Shown piece after piece: positions 55,044 through 63,446 of a stretch of 64,000 nt of DNA. A model generated the notes under the pieces. It worked only from the letters and a program-made list of their open reading frames with translations, ran no database searches and had not been told where the DNA came from. The DNA is from Leisingera thetidis (GTDB lineage Bacteria; Pseudomonadota; Alphaproteobacteria; Rhodobacterales; Rhodobacteraceae): the NCBI RefSeq assembly GCF_025857195.1, contig NZ_CP109787.1:2483501-2547500 (forward strand), written 5' to 3'. Each line of letters opens with the position of its first letter. Position 1 is the first letter of the stretch. Position numbers and translations under genes: made by a program.

Positions 55044-55958
55044 ATGACACAGGACCGGCCGCTCCTCGGCATCGCCCTGATGCTGGGCTTCTGCATGGTG
55101 ATCCCGCTCGGGGATGCCATCGCCAAGCTGCTGACCAACCGGGTGCCGGTTGCCCAGATCGTCTTCATCCGCTTTGCCGCCCAGGCCGCGATCCTGATGC
55201 CGGTGGCGGTGATGCTGCGGCTGCCGCTCAGCCTGTCGCGCCGGGTGGCGCCGCTGCTGTTCCTGCGCACCCTGCTGCAGATGGGCGGCATCGGCGCCAT
55301 GTTCACCGCCTTCCGCTACCTGCCGCTGGCCGATGCAGTCGCAATTGCCTTCGTGATGCCGTTCCTGATGCTGCTGCTCGGCAAATATGTCCTCGGCGAA
55401 GAGGTCGGCCTGCGCCGCCTCGGCGCCTGCGTGGTCGGCTTCACCGGCACCCTGCTGGTCATTCAGCCGAGCTTTGCCGCGGTCGGCTGGAACGCGCTGT
55501 GGCCGCTGCTGGTGGCGGTGATCTTTGCCCTGTTCATGCTGGTCACCCGCAAGATCGCCAAGGAAACCGATCCGGTCTCGCTGCAGGCGGTGGCCGGCGC
55601 CATGGGCACCGTGCTGCTGGCGCCGGTGCTGCTGGTCGGCGATGCCATCGGCCTGCCCGCCCTCTCCACCGCGCTGCCGCCGCAGGACACCTGGGCGCTG
55701 CTGGCCGCCGCCGGCGCCCTCGGCACGCTGGCGCATCTGCTGATGACCTGGAGCCTGCGGTTCGCCCCCACCTCGACGCTGGCCTCGATGCAGTATCTGG
55801 AAATCCCGGTCGCCGTGTTCTTCGGCTGGCTGGTCTTCGCCGAGCTGCCCAACACCCTTGCCGCCTTCGGCATCCTGCTGACGGTCAGCGCCGGGCTCTA
55901 TGCGGTGCTGCGCGAGCGCAGGGCCTCGGAGGCCGCCGAGCGGATCAATCCCGCCTGA
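55044..55958 (+). CDS. DMT superfamily (EamA) transporter
   Basis: A 304-residue membrane protein with ten helices in two EamA halves. AVAIAFVMPFLMLLLGKYVLGE is the end of the first half in part, and APTSTLASMQYLEIPVAVF and FGWLVFAELPNTLAAFGI the second. Export of a metabolite is likely for the family but the substrate is unknown. It lies 196 bases after sdaA on the same strand; an amino-acid exporter role would fit that neighbour but is unproven. Its last 14 bases overlap the convergent thiamine diphosphokinase gene tail to tail. Confidence 0.9.
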   Translation: MTQDRPLLGIALMLGFCMVIPLGDAIAKLLTNRVPVAQIVFIRFAAQAAILMPVAVMLRLPLSLSRRVAPLLFLRTLLQMGGIGAMFTAFRYLPLADAVAIAFVMPFLMLLLGKYVLGEEVGLRRLGACVVGFTGTLLVIQPSFAAVGWNALWPLLVAVIFALFMLVTRKIAKETDPVSLQAVAGAMGTVLLAPVLLVGDAIGLPALSTALPPQDTWALLAAAGALGTLAHLLMTWSLRFAPTSTLASMQYLEIPVAVFFGWLVFAELPNTLAAFGILLTVSAGLYAVLRERRASEAAERINPA

Positions 55959-56607
55959 TCGCGGCCATCACATCCGCCAGCAGCCGCCGCGGCACAATCG
56001 CCAGCAGCCCCGGCCCGTCCGGCATCAGCCGCACCGGCCCCAGCGCCCGGTTCGAGGTGCCGATCCGGCCCATCGGCGCCATCTGCAAGCCGTCGATCGG
56101 CCACTCCAGCCCCTCCGACCGCCCGGTCACCGGCTGCATCGGAAACAGCGAGATCACCTCGCCCGCCCGCGCCGGCAGCGCCACCGCACGGGTCAGGTGA
56201 AAGATCACTTCGGTGTCCCCGATCAGAATACAGGGGCTGCCGTGGCCCTGCACCAGCGTGTTGAAGGCCGCCAGCTGGTGATCCACCCGCGCCCCCAGAA
56301 ACCCGGCCGCCAGCACCGCAGGCGCCGAGATGGCGCGCAGCGCCTTGTCGAAATCGGTGCTGTCCTGCTCCGCCACCCGGTGCAGGCTGGCAGGCGGCAG
56401 CTGCGCCCGCACCGCCTCCGGCAGCGAGTCGAAATCGCCGATCACCGCCTGCGGCACATGCCCCGCCGCCAGTGCCGCCGCCGCGCCGCCATCCGCCGCC
56501 GCCAGCCGCGGCGCCAGCGCCAAGGCCTCCTCCAGCGCCCCCGGCGCCAGTTCGCCGCCGCCCACCAGGGTGATTGGTTCCGGAACGTCAACAATAAAGG
56601 CTTTCAT
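55945..56607 (-). CDS. Thiamine diphosphokinase
   Basis: A 220-residue TPK-family enzyme transferring pyrophosphate from ATP to thiamine, giving the cofactor [16 protein letters not shown] (about residues 37-49), VIGDFDSLPE (about 55-64) and QDSTDFDKALR (about 81-91) are the three acidic, metal/ATP-binding motifs of the family, followed by LGARVDHQLAAFNTL. The C-terminal beta domain binding thiamine has GLEWPIDGLQM and GTSNRA. ATG 56607 gives the family N-terminus; Shine-Dalgarno is weak (GGGAATACCGCCG). It overlaps the EamA gene by 14 bases at the 3' ends. No TPP riboswitch is seen. Confidence 0.9.
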   Translation of the reverse strand: MKAFIVDVPEPITLVGGGELAPGALEEALALAPRLAAADGGAAAALAAGHVPQAVIGDFDSLPEAVRAQLPPASLHRVAEQDSTDFDKALRAISAPAVLAAGFLGARVDHQLAAFNTLVQGHGSPCILIGDTEVIFHLTRAVALPARAGEVISLFPMQPVTGRSEGLEWPIDGLQMAPMGRIGTSNRALGPVRLMPDGPGLLAIVPRRLLADVMAAIRRD

Positions 56608-56714
56608 CGGCGGTATTCCCGGCAGTTTTGGAAACAGGTCACAATGTGAACACAAAATGATACGATCAATTGCACGGATTCGAGCAAAATTGGTCCTTCC
56701 AGCCCATATGGTGA

Positions 56715-58856
56715 ATGGCAACAGAAGTGGCGAAGACGAGCGAGCTGATGGTACATAACAACAAAGTCCTGACCGTATCCTATGGAACCTTTTCCTGCAC
56801 ATTGGAAGGGTTCGAGGATTCCTTCGGCACGATGAAGGCCATCGCCGAGTATTTCCGCGACCTCGCGTCCGATGACCGCTACTTCGGCGCCGAGCCGCCG
56901 CAGCCCGATGCCGACATGCTGGCCCGCATCGCCCAGCGCGAGATTGCCCGCCAGGTCGAGGCCCGCACCAGCGACGGCGGCATCCACCTGCGCGCCGCCG
57001 CCCCGGCCCTTGCTGCCGCCGCAACCGCAACCGCTGCGCCCGCGGCGGTTTCGCCTGCGGCCTACCTCGCCACGGAACGGCCCGCGCAATCCCCCGCCCC
57101 GGCTCAGGACACCGCAGCCGAGACCCCGGCCACAGCCCCGGCGGAGACCCCGGCTCAGGCCGAGGCCGAAACCGCCGCCGCACCGGAAACCGCTCCGGAA
57201 ACGGCCGAAGCGGAGACCGCAGAGGCCGAAGTCCAGGAAGAGACCCTCGCAGAAGAGACCCCGGCAGCAGCCGAAGCCGAAGCCGAAGCCGAAGCCGAAG
57301 CCGAAGCCGAAGCCGAAGCCGAAGCCGAAGCCGAAGCCGAAGCCGAAGAAACCATTGCCGCTGTGCTGGAAACCGCAAGCACCGATACGCAGCCCGCGGT
57401 TCAGAACGCCGCCCCGGCGGTCGAGCTGCTCGAAGTCAACGAGTCAGACGCCCTGGCAGACACGGACGCGGCAGAAGCGGCCCCGCGCGCGGAAGACGAA
57501 ACCGTGCCCGCCGCCGACAGCATCGCCGCCAAGCTGCAGCGCATCCGCGCCGTGGTGGCGCAGACCCCGGAAGACGACTTCACCGAGGACGAGCATGCCG
57601 ACGACGTGCTGGAAAGCGCAGCCGGGGACATCACCAGCGCGCTGCTGGAGGATGACAGCACCGATGCTCCGGACTTTGATGACGAGAGCGATCACGAAAT
57701 CGCCAGGGCGCTGGACCGCCTGGACCTGGGCCGCGCGGCGGCACAGCAGGCGCAGGCCGCAGATGCGGATGCGGATGCGGATGCGGATGCGGATGCGGAT
57801 GCGGATGCGGATGCGGATGCGGATGAAGACAGCCTGTTCACGGATCTGCAACCGGCTGCCGCCGCAGACGGCGCGGCAGACGGCGGCGCCGGCAACCTGC
57901 TGGCGGAGGACGCCGGCGGCGAACCGCCCGCCCCGGCAGCGCGCGTCCGCATCACCAAGGTCAAACGGGCCGACTTCGAGAAAGCCATCGCCTCCGGCCG
58001 CCTGCAGGACACCACCGCCGCCCCCGGCACCGCGCCGGCCACGCTCTCGGAAGAGGATGAAGCCGACCTGATGCGGGAGCTGGCCGAAGTGGAAGCGGAA
58101 ATCCTTGCCGCTTCGGAACAGCCGGAAGACCCTGCAGCCGCGGCGGACAGCACCGCCGCAGATGCCGCCGCCCTGCCTGGATCGTCCAGCCCCGCCGACA
58201 GCGATGTCAGCCGGCTGATGGCCGCCGCGGATGAAAAGCTGGAAGACCCCGAATCCGCCTCCTCCCGCGAGGCCTACAGCCATTTGCGCGCCGCGGTTGC
58301 GGCCGCCAAGGCCGGCAGCCCGGCCGGCACCGCCACGGGCGGCGATGACGCCCGGCCCTACCGCGAAGACCTGGCCAATGTGGTGCGCCCGCGCCGCCCG
58401 GAAGCCCGCCAGGGCACATCCGAACGCCCGTCCAGCCCGGCGGCGCGCCCGGCACCGCTGAAACTGGTGGCCGCCCAGCGCATCGACGAAGGCGCAGCGC
58501 CGCAGCAGCCGGTGCGCCCGCGCCGGGTCTCGGCCGCGGTTCTGGGAGAGGCAAGCGAAGACGGCAGCGGCGGCGGCTTTGCCGCCTATGCCGCTGAACG
58601 CGGCGCCGCGGACCTGCACGAGCTGCTGGAGGCCGCCGCCGCCTACCTGAGCTTTGTCGAGGGCCGCGACCACTTCTCGCGGCCGCAGCTGATGAGCAAG
58701 GTGCGCAGCGCCGGCAGCGGCGAGTTCAACCGCGAGGACGGGCTGCGCTCCTTCGGCCAGCTCTTGCGCGACGGCAAGATCGAACGCTCCGGCAACGGCC
58801 AGTTCACCGCCTCCGGCGACATCGGCTTCAAGCCGGGCAAGCGCGCCGCCGGCTGA
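56715..58856 (+). CDS. Large acidic Ala/Glu/Asp-rich protein of unknown function
   Basis: A 713-residue protein with conserved-looking ends and a long disordered middle. Residues about 11-80 form a compact N-domain (VLTVSYGTFSCTLEGFEDSF, MKAIAEYFRDL). The middle is Ala/Glu/Pro/Asp-rich and holds an (Ala-Glu)13 run at 186-211 and an (Asp-Ala)10 run at 350-369. Residues about 630-713 form a C-domain with LHELLEAAAAYLSFVEGRDHF and GLRSFGQLLRDGKIERSGNG, resembling a winged-helix-like fold. No signal peptide or membrane helix. ATG 56715 is used; ATG 56748 is possible. A strong terminator follows. Function unknown. Confidence 0.75.
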   Translation: MATEVAKTSELMVHNNKVLTVSYGTFSCTLEGFEDSFGTMKAIAEYFRDLASDDRYFGAEPPQPDADMLARIAQREIARQVEARTSDGGIHLRAAAPALAAAATATAAPAAVSPAAYLATERPAQSPAPAQDTAAETPATAPAETPAQAEAETAAAPETAPETAEAETAEAEVQEETLAEETPAAAEAEAEAEAEAEAEAEAEAEAEAEAEETIAAVLETASTDTQPAVQNAAPAVELLEVNESDALADTDAAEAAPRAEDETVPAADSIAAKLQRIRAVVAQTPEDDFTEDEHADDVLESAAGDITSALLEDDSTDAPDFDDESDHEIARALDRLDLGRAAAQQAQAADADADADADADADADADADADEDSLFTDLQPAAAADGAADGGAGNLLAEDAGGEPPAPAARVRITKVKRADFEKAIASGRLQDTTAAPGTAPATLSEEDEADLMRELAEVEAEILAASEQPEDPAAAADSTAADAAALPGSSSPADSDVSRLMAAADEKLEDPESASSREAYSHLRAAVAAAKAGSPAGTATGGDDARPYREDLANVVRPRRPEARQGTSERPSSPAARPAPLKLVAAQRIDEGAAPQQPVRPRRVSAAVLGEASEDGSGGGFAAYAAERGAADLHELLEAAAAYLSFVEGRDHFSRPQLMSKVRSAGSGEFNREDGLRSFGQLLRDGKIERSGNGQFTASGDIGFKPGKRAAG
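57270..57347 (+). repeat. Hexanucleotide tandem repeat GCCGAA x13
   Basis: Thirteen perfect copies of GCCGAA encode (Ala-Glu)13 in the acidic protein. The codons never vary within the run, which points to recent expansion by slippage rather than selection for the peptide alone. Confidence 0.95.
57762..57821 (+). repeat. Hexanucleotide tandem repeat GATGCG x10
   Basis: Ten perfect copies of GATGCG encode (Asp-Ala)10 in the same protein, followed by GATGAA. A different hexamer from the first run, again without synonymous variation. Confidence 0.95.
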
Positions 58857-58878
58857 CCGGCAGACAGCAGAACAGAAA

Positions 58879-58907
58879 AGGCGGCCCCGCGAGGCCGCCT
58901 TTTTTTC
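58879..58907 (+). terminator. Rho-independent terminator of the acidic-protein gene
   Basis: AGGCGGCC (58879-58886) pairs with GGCCGCCT (58893-58900) around six bases, followed by seven T. It begins 22 bases after the stop codon. Confidence 0.93.
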
Positions 58908-58927
58908 ATTCCCGCAAGCCGCAGCGG

Positions 58928-58993
58928 CTTCTTCTGGCCGGATATATCCCGGGGTGAATTGGCCATGAGGCCAAGAGGGGCAGCGCCCCTCTT
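58928..58993 (-). repeat. Composite dispersed repeat, copy C
   Basis: On the minus strand: hairpin AAGAGGGGC/GCCCCTCTT (58985-58993 with 58973-58981), GGCC-TCAT-GGCC hairpin, AATTCACCCCG, then GGATATATCCGGCCAGAAGAAG. Parts and order equal copy A at 29920-30000. A second partial hairpin GGGGCAGCGCCCCTC occurs at about 59012-59026. Confidence 0.7.
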
Positions 58994-59026
58994 CCCTTCA
59001 AGCACGCGGGGCAGCGCCCCTCCCCC

Positions 59027-59263
59027 TCAGTCCGTGCCGGCGTCCGGATCCTGCTGGCCGACGCCGCGGAACACAAACTTGAACGGCAGCACCCAAACGA
59101 CGCCCAGCGCCACATACACCACCAGCTCCAGCCACAAGGGCGGCCGGTCCAGCCAGTTCATCACCGTGACCGCCGCCACGATGTACACCGGCATCCCGAC
59201 CAGCAGGATCACCAGCGCCCAGCGCCGCCGCGCCTTGTAGCTCAGGCCTTGCTTGTCAGCCAT
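59027..59263 (-). CDS. DUF2842 small membrane protein
   Basis: A 78-residue protein of the alphaproteobacterial DUF2842 family. After the basic start SYKARRRWALVILLVGMPVY it has two membrane helices (about residues 15-35 and 43-64), and YVALGVVWVLPFKFVFRGVG is the conserved second block. Function unknown. ATG 59263 overlaps the purA stop by one base (TGATG), so it is co-translated with adenylosuccinate synthetase; this linkage is common in Rhodobacterales by recollection. The repeat copy C lies just downstream. Confidence 0.85.
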   Translation of the reverse strand: MADKQGLSYKARRRWALVILLVGMPVYIVAAVTVMNWLDRPPLWLELVVYVALGVVWVLPFKFVFRGVGQQDPDAGTD

Positions 59264-60576
59264 CAGTCGGCAAACGGGTCGGTCACCAGAATGGTGTCTT
59301 CCCGCTCCGGGCTGGTGGACAGCAGCGCCACCGGGCAGTCGATCAGCTCTTCCACGCGTTTGACGTATTTGATCGCATTGGCCGGTAGGTCGTTCCAGCT
59401 GCGCGCGCCTTCGGTGCTCTCGCTCCAGCCGTCCATCTCTTCATAGATGGGGGTGCAGCGGGCCTGGCTGTCGGCGGCGGTCGGCAGGTAGTCCAGGCGC
59501 TCGCCGTCCAGCTCGTAGCCGACGCAGATCTTCAGGGTCTCGAAGCCGTCCAGCACATCCAGCTTGGTCAGCGAGATGCCGTTGATGCCGGAGGTGGCGC
59601 AGGTCTGGCGCACCAGGCAGGCGTCGAACCAGCCGCAGCGGCGCTGGCGGCCGGTGGTGGTGCCGAACTCATGGCCGCGGGTGCCCAGGCGCTCGCCGTC
59701 CGCATCCGGGGTGCCGTCTTCCTTCAGCAGCTCGGTCGGGAACGGGCCTTCGCCGACGCGGGTGGTATAGGCCTTGACGATGCCCAGCACGTAATCGATC
59801 GAGCCCGGGCCGATGCCGACGCCGGTGGCCGCCTGGCCTGCAATCACGTTGGAGGAGGTGACAAACGGGTAAGTGCCGAAATCGATGTCCAGCAGCGCGC
59901 CCTGGGCGCCTTCGAACAGGATCCGCTTGCCCGCCTTGCGCTTTTCGTTCAGCACCTTCCAGACCGGCGCGGCAAACGGCAGGATCTGCGGCGCGATCTC
60001 CTTCAGCTGGGCGATCAGCGCATCGCGGTCCACCGGATCGACGCCCAGCCCGCGGCGCAGCGGGTCATGATGCTGCAGCGCGCGGTCGACGCGGGCAATC
60101 AGGGTGGCTTCATCGGCCAGGTCGGCGACGCGGATCGCGCGGCGGCCGACCTTGTCCTCATAGCAGGGGCCGATGCCGCGGCCGGTGGTGCCGATCTTGG
60201 TGCCCTTGGAGGCCGCCTCTTCGCGCGCCCGGTCCAGCTCGCCGTGCAGCGGCAGGATCAGCGGGGTGTTCTCGGCGATCATCAGGGTCTCCGGGGTGAT
60301 CTCCACGCCCTGCGCCTGCACGGTGGCGATTTCCTTCATCAGGTGCCAGGGGTCCAGCACCACACCGTTGCCGATGACGCTCAGCTTGCCGCCGCGCACC
60401 ACGCCCGAAGGCAGCGCGTGCAGCTTGTAGACCTTGCCGTCAATGACCAGCGTATGGCCGGCGTTGTGGCCGCCCTGGAAGCGCGCGATAACGTCTGCAC
60501 GCTCGCTCAGCCAGTCCACGATCTTGCCTTTCCCCTCGTCGCCCCACTGGGCGCCGACTACGACGACGTTGGCCAT
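59263..60576 (-). CDS. purA: Adenylosuccinate synthetase
   Basis: A 437-residue GTP-dependent enzyme joining IMP and aspartate to adenylosuccinate in AMP synthesis. The start [20 protein letters not shown] carries the phosphate loop and catalytic Asp and His region ([10 protein letters not shown]), followed by [41 protein letters not shown] in part and [14 protein letters not shown]. Full family length. ATG 60576 lies behind AAAGGACCGGAT. The gene overlaps DUF2842 downstream by one base. Confidence 0.97.
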   Translation of the reverse strand: MANVVVVGAQWGDEGKGKIVDWLSERADVIARFQGGHNAGHTLVIDGKVYKLHALPSGVVRGGKLSVIGNGVVLDPWHLMKEIATVQAQGVEITPETLMIAENTPLILPLHGELDRAREEAASKGTKIGTTGRGIGPCYEDKVGRRAIRVADLADEATLIARVDRALQHHDPLRRGLGVDPVDRDALIAQLKEIAPQILPFAAPVWKVLNEKRKAGKRILFEGAQGALLDIDFGTYPFVTSSNVIAGQAATGVGIGPGSIDYVLGIVKAYTTRVGEGPFPTELLKEDGTPDADGERLGTRGHEFGTTTGRQRRCGWFDACLVRQTCATSGINGISLTKLDVLDGFETLKICVGYELDGERLDYLPTAADSQARCTPIYEEMDGWSESTEGARSWNDLPANAIKYVKRVEELIDCPVALLSTSPEREDTILVTDPFAD

Positions 60577-61127
60577 ATCCGGTCCTTTACAGTCTGGTTC
60601 AAACCCACGCTCATATAGCGATGCTGCGCGGGCAGTGGAACCGCAAATCCGCCGCGGGGGGCGGGAAATCACGGGGCGGAACAGCTTCCCCGCCCGGAAT
60701 CAAGCCGCAGGCGCCGGGCGCGCGCCTGCCCGCCCCACCGGGAAGGCGCCCGCCCGGCGGCGCACTGCGCCTTGTTCCGGGCAGCGGGGTGTTGCGCCCC
60801 CGGCGCACGCCCCCTTCACGCAATCCTCACGGCCTTATGCCATTCTCCCGGATGATCGCGATCCCCCGCCATGGCCCCGCGCGCGGGGCCATGATACGAG
60901 GCGCAGGCATCTGTGCGGCTGCCTGCGCACCACCCGGAGACCGGCCCTGATAAAAAGGGGGTCGTCCAAGCCAGCTTGTCCGAGCAGGCCCCCGGCGGGG
61001 CCTGTCCACCTCCACCCGGCGGCGCCGCCCCCTGAAACGGGACACAGCGCAAAAGCGGAACGCAACAACAGGCACGGCAAAGAAAACCGCCCCGGCCTCC
61101 CCGGCCCCGGCGGCCGGACCTGTGTGC
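60577..61127. other. Intergenic region with palindromes, no gene seen
   Basis: About 550 GC-rich bases between purA and the nitrile hydratase operon. A 24-base perfect palindrome (CATGGCCCCGCG and its inverse) lies at 60870-60893, and a CAGGCCCC/GGGGCCTG hairpin at 60985-61004. Neither has a T tract. Open frames here are Arg/Pro/Gly-rich and unsupported. The purA promoter should lie at about 60600-60680. Confidence 0.5.
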
Positions 61128-61460
61128 TCAGCGGCGCAGCTGCACCGGCGCGCCATGCGGCGTGCTCAGATAGGCATCCTCCCAGCGGCGGCGCATCGCC
61201 TCGGCCTCCGCCGCAGGCACCGCCCCCTGTTCGGCCAGAAACATCTCCAGCGTTTCCAGCCAGGCGCGGAAATAATCCTCGCCGCCGTCCAGCTCCCGGC
61301 TCAGGCCATGCCGCTTCAGGGTTGCGGAAAACCGCTGCGCCCAGCCGGCCCAGCTGAACCGCCCGGCCTCGTTCAGATGCACGGTCAGCGCAAACACCTG
61401 CGCATGCCACGGCTCGGCAAAAACCGGCTCCGGCGCGGCACCCTCGGGACAATCGCTCAT
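61128..61460 (-). CDS. Nitrile hydratase accessory protein (activator)
   Basis: A 110-residue protein of the nitrile hydratase accessory family, related to the N-terminal half of the beta subunit. FAEPWHAQVFALTVHLNEAG (about residues 14-33) and FSWAGWAQRFSATL, then EDYFRAWLETLEMFLAEQG are the family blocks. In cobalt enzymes such proteins help load the metal into alpha and oxidise its cysteines. ATG 61460 overlaps the beta-subunit stop by four bases (ATGA). It is the last of three coupled genes alpha-beta-accessory. Confidence 0.87.
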   Translation of the reverse strand: MSDCPEGAAPEPVFAEPWHAQVFALTVHLNEAGRFSWAGWAQRFSATLKRHGLSRELDGGEDYFRAWLETLEMFLAEQGAVPAAEAEAMRRRWEDAYLSTPHGAPVQLRR

Positions 61461-62134
61461 AACGGCTCCAGATAGCTCTGCCACAGGTCCAGCACCACCT
61501 CGTCGCCGGGATGCTCGGGATGCGCCCACAGCGCGCGGGCAAAGAAGCGCACCGCATAGAGCGGCTCCGGCGCCTCGCCCAGCCCGTGGGCATTGCTGTC
61601 GGGAAACACATGGGTGCCATGCAGCCGCAGGACATAGCCCTTGGCGCCGGCCGCGTATTTCGGCAGCCGTGTATGGCCGCCCGGGACCAGCGCGTTGTCG
61701 GCAGGGATTCGCGCCCGCACCGCCTGCCCGGCAGAAAACCGCGGCTTCGGCCCGCCCGTCCGCTCCGCCGGTCCGCCCCTGGCCAGCGCACCCGCGACGG
61801 TCTCCGCCTTCAAGGCCCGCTCCGCCAGCGCATGCAGCCCGGCGGGCCCCTTGCCTTCCAGATCCTCGCGCGTCAGCACGCCTTTCTCCACCAGCAGATC
61901 CGCCAGCGCCGAAATCCATTTTTCGTAATAGGAAAACCTTGTGTAATCCTTCGGCGAAAGCCGCTCCCGCGCGTGCCGCGAGGTGTCGATGTTCCACTGC
62001 CCCAGCGCGCCGCAGGCCAGCGTCACCGCCAGCGCCCGGGCGTGCCAGTCCTCGGCAAAGACCGGCGCGTCCTCTGCCCCGGGCACCACCGGCCCGTCGC
62101 CGAATCGCCCGCCCATGTCATGCACCCGGGTCAT
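61457..62134 (-). CDS. nthB: Nitrile hydratase subunit beta
   Basis: A 225-residue beta subunit, pairing with alpha to hydrate nitriles to amides. [18 protein letters not shown] starts the protein as in the family, [23 protein letters not shown] and [19 protein letters not shown] form the helical N-part, and the C-terminal barrel has [20 protein letters not shown] and [23 protein letters not shown] overlaps link it to alpha upstream and to the accessory gene downstream. Confidence 0.93.
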   Translation of the reverse strand: MTRVHDMGGRFGDGPVVPGAEDAPVFAEDWHARALAVTLACGALGQWNIDTSRHARERLSPKDYTRFSYYEKWISALADLLVEKGVLTREDLEGKGPAGLHALAERALKAETVAGALARGGPAERTGGPKPRFSAGQAVRARIPADNALVPGGHTRLPKYAAGAKGYVLRLHGTHVFPDSNAHGLGEAPEPLYAVRFFARALWAHPEHPGDEVVLDLWQSYLEPL

Positions 62135-62745
62135 GCCGGCACCTTCGGCTGGCCGGTGCCGATCATGCTGTCGCGGGTGACCAGCGCCGCCAGCTCCTCC
62201 TCGCCCAGCCCCTCCGTGCCTTCGGGCCGCAGCGGCAGCACCAGATAGCGGACCTCGGCGGTCGAATCCCAGACCCGCACGGCGCAGTCCCCGGGCAGCG
62301 TCACGCCGAAGTCCGCCAGCACCTTGCGCGGCTCGCGCACCGCGCGGGCGCGGTAGGCGTCGGATTTGTACCAGCCCGGCGGAATGCCCAGCAAAGGCCA
62401 CGGGTAGCAGCTGCACAAGGTGCACACGACCATGTTGTGGCGCTGGGGCGTGTTTTCCACCACCACCATATGCTCGCCCTGCCGCCCGTAATAGCCCAGC
62501 TCCGCCAGCACCGGGTCCGCATCCGCCAGCAGCGCTGCCTTGAATTCCGGGTCGCTCCAGGCGCGGGCCACCACCCTTGCGCCGTTCTGCGGGCCGATCC
62601 GGTTCTGGTAGGTGTCGATGATCTCCTCCAGCGCGGCCGGGTCGATCAGGCCTTTTTCGGTGAGAATCGTCTCCAGCGCCTTCACCCGCAGGGCAGGATC
62701 GGGCGGCAGAAGGGCGTGCGGGCTGTCGGGGTGATCATGCGGCAT
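62131..62745 (-). CDS. nthA: Nitrile hydratase subunit alpha, cobalt type
   Basis: A 204-residue catalytic subunit. The metal claw is [11 protein letters not shown] with Cys108, Cys111 and Cys113; Thr in CTLCSC marks the cobalt enzymes, while iron enzymes have Ser. [18 protein letters not shown] near the end is also conserved. It hydrates nitriles to amides; a partner amidase is not in the window. ATG 62745 lacks a strong Shine-Dalgarno. The three-gene operon stands between purA and secG. Confidence 0.95.
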   Translation of the reverse strand: MPHDHPDSPHALLPPDPALRVKALETILTEKGLIDPAALEEIIDTYQNRIGPQNGARVVARAWSDPEFKAALLADADPVLAELGYYGRQGEHMVVVENTPQRHNMVVCTLCSCYPWPLLGIPPGWYKSDAYRARAVREPRKVLADFGVTLPGDCAVRVWDSTAEVRYLVLPLRPEGTEGLGEEELAALVTRDSMIGTGQPKVPA

Positions 62746-62920
62746 GCCCCATGCTGCGCCGCTGCGGGCGGCCCTGTCCAGTCACGTTTCATGATGCAGG
62801 CAATCACGGTGCGTGACCTCCCCGGCAGCTTGTGCGCCAAGCCTGCAAACTCCGCCCTTGCCCCCCCGGGCAATCTTGCCTATTTACCGCCCGATACTCA
62901 GCCAACCGCCGCAGGGACCC

Positions 62921-63286
62921 ATGGAAAACGTTGTTCTCATCATCCATCTTCTTCTGGCTCTCGGCCTCATTGCCGTGGTTCTGCTGCAGCGCTCCGAGGG
63001 CGGCGGTCTGGGCATGGGCGGCGGCGGCGGCGGTGCCGTCTCGGGCCGCGCCGCAGCCACCGCGCTCAGCAGGCTGACCTGGATCCTGGCGATTGCCTTC
63101 ATCTGCACCTCGATCACCCTGACCGTCCTTGCCGCGCAGAAATCCGCGGGCTCCTCGGTCACCGACCGGATCGTCGCGCCGCAGAGCGAACAGGACGGCA
63201 CCCCGGCGGTTCCGGCCCCGCTGGGCAGCGATCTGCTGCCGCCGAGCGAAGGCGACAATGCGCCGCTGGTTCCCAGCGCCGACTGA
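62921..63286 (+). CDS. secG: Protein translocase subunit SecG
   Basis: A 121-residue SecYEG subunit. Two membrane helices (about residues 3-22 and 49-70) flank the loop VLLQRSEGGGLGMGGGGGG, which is diagnostic of SecG. The tail is Pro/Ser-rich and of the longer alphaproteobacterial kind. ATG 62921 has CAGGGA upstream. Divergent from the nitrile hydratase operon, and 160 bases before pyrG. Confidence 0.94.
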   Translation: MENVVLIIHLLLALGLIAVVLLQRSEGGGLGMGGGGGGAVSGRAAATALSRLTWILAIAFICTSITLTVLAAQKSAGSSVTDRIVAPQSEQDGTPAVPAPLGSDLLPPSEGDNAPLVPSAD

Positions 63287-63339
63287 TCCACTACACCTTG
63301 ACGGGTTTTCAGGGGCCGCAACAGCATCTTGCGGTTCCC

Positions 63340-63368
63340 TTGCGCTTATTGTGCGAATCCTTTATATA
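63340..63368 (+). promoter_or_regulatory. Candidate pyrG promoter
   Basis: TTGCGC (63340-63345) and TATATA (63363-63368) are spaced by 17 bases in the AT-rich gap between secG and pyrG, about 80 bases before the pyrG start. It is the best sigma-70-like promoter in the window by eye. Confidence 0.5.
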
Positions 63369-63446
63369 TGAAGTCCCGTGGTGCTGCGGTTTTTTGGACC
63401 GCCGGGCAGCTAGATTCTGACTTCTCACGGGGGCAGCCGAACACTC

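Noticed and set aside
55945..56714. TPP riboswitch near thiamine diphosphokinase
   Set aside because: The CTGAGA and ACCTGATCTGG-type blocks of THI elements are absent.
57270..57821. Short repeated units resembling a CRISPR or minisatellite array
   Set aside because: Units are contiguous hexamers inside a coding frame, with no spacers and no cas genes.
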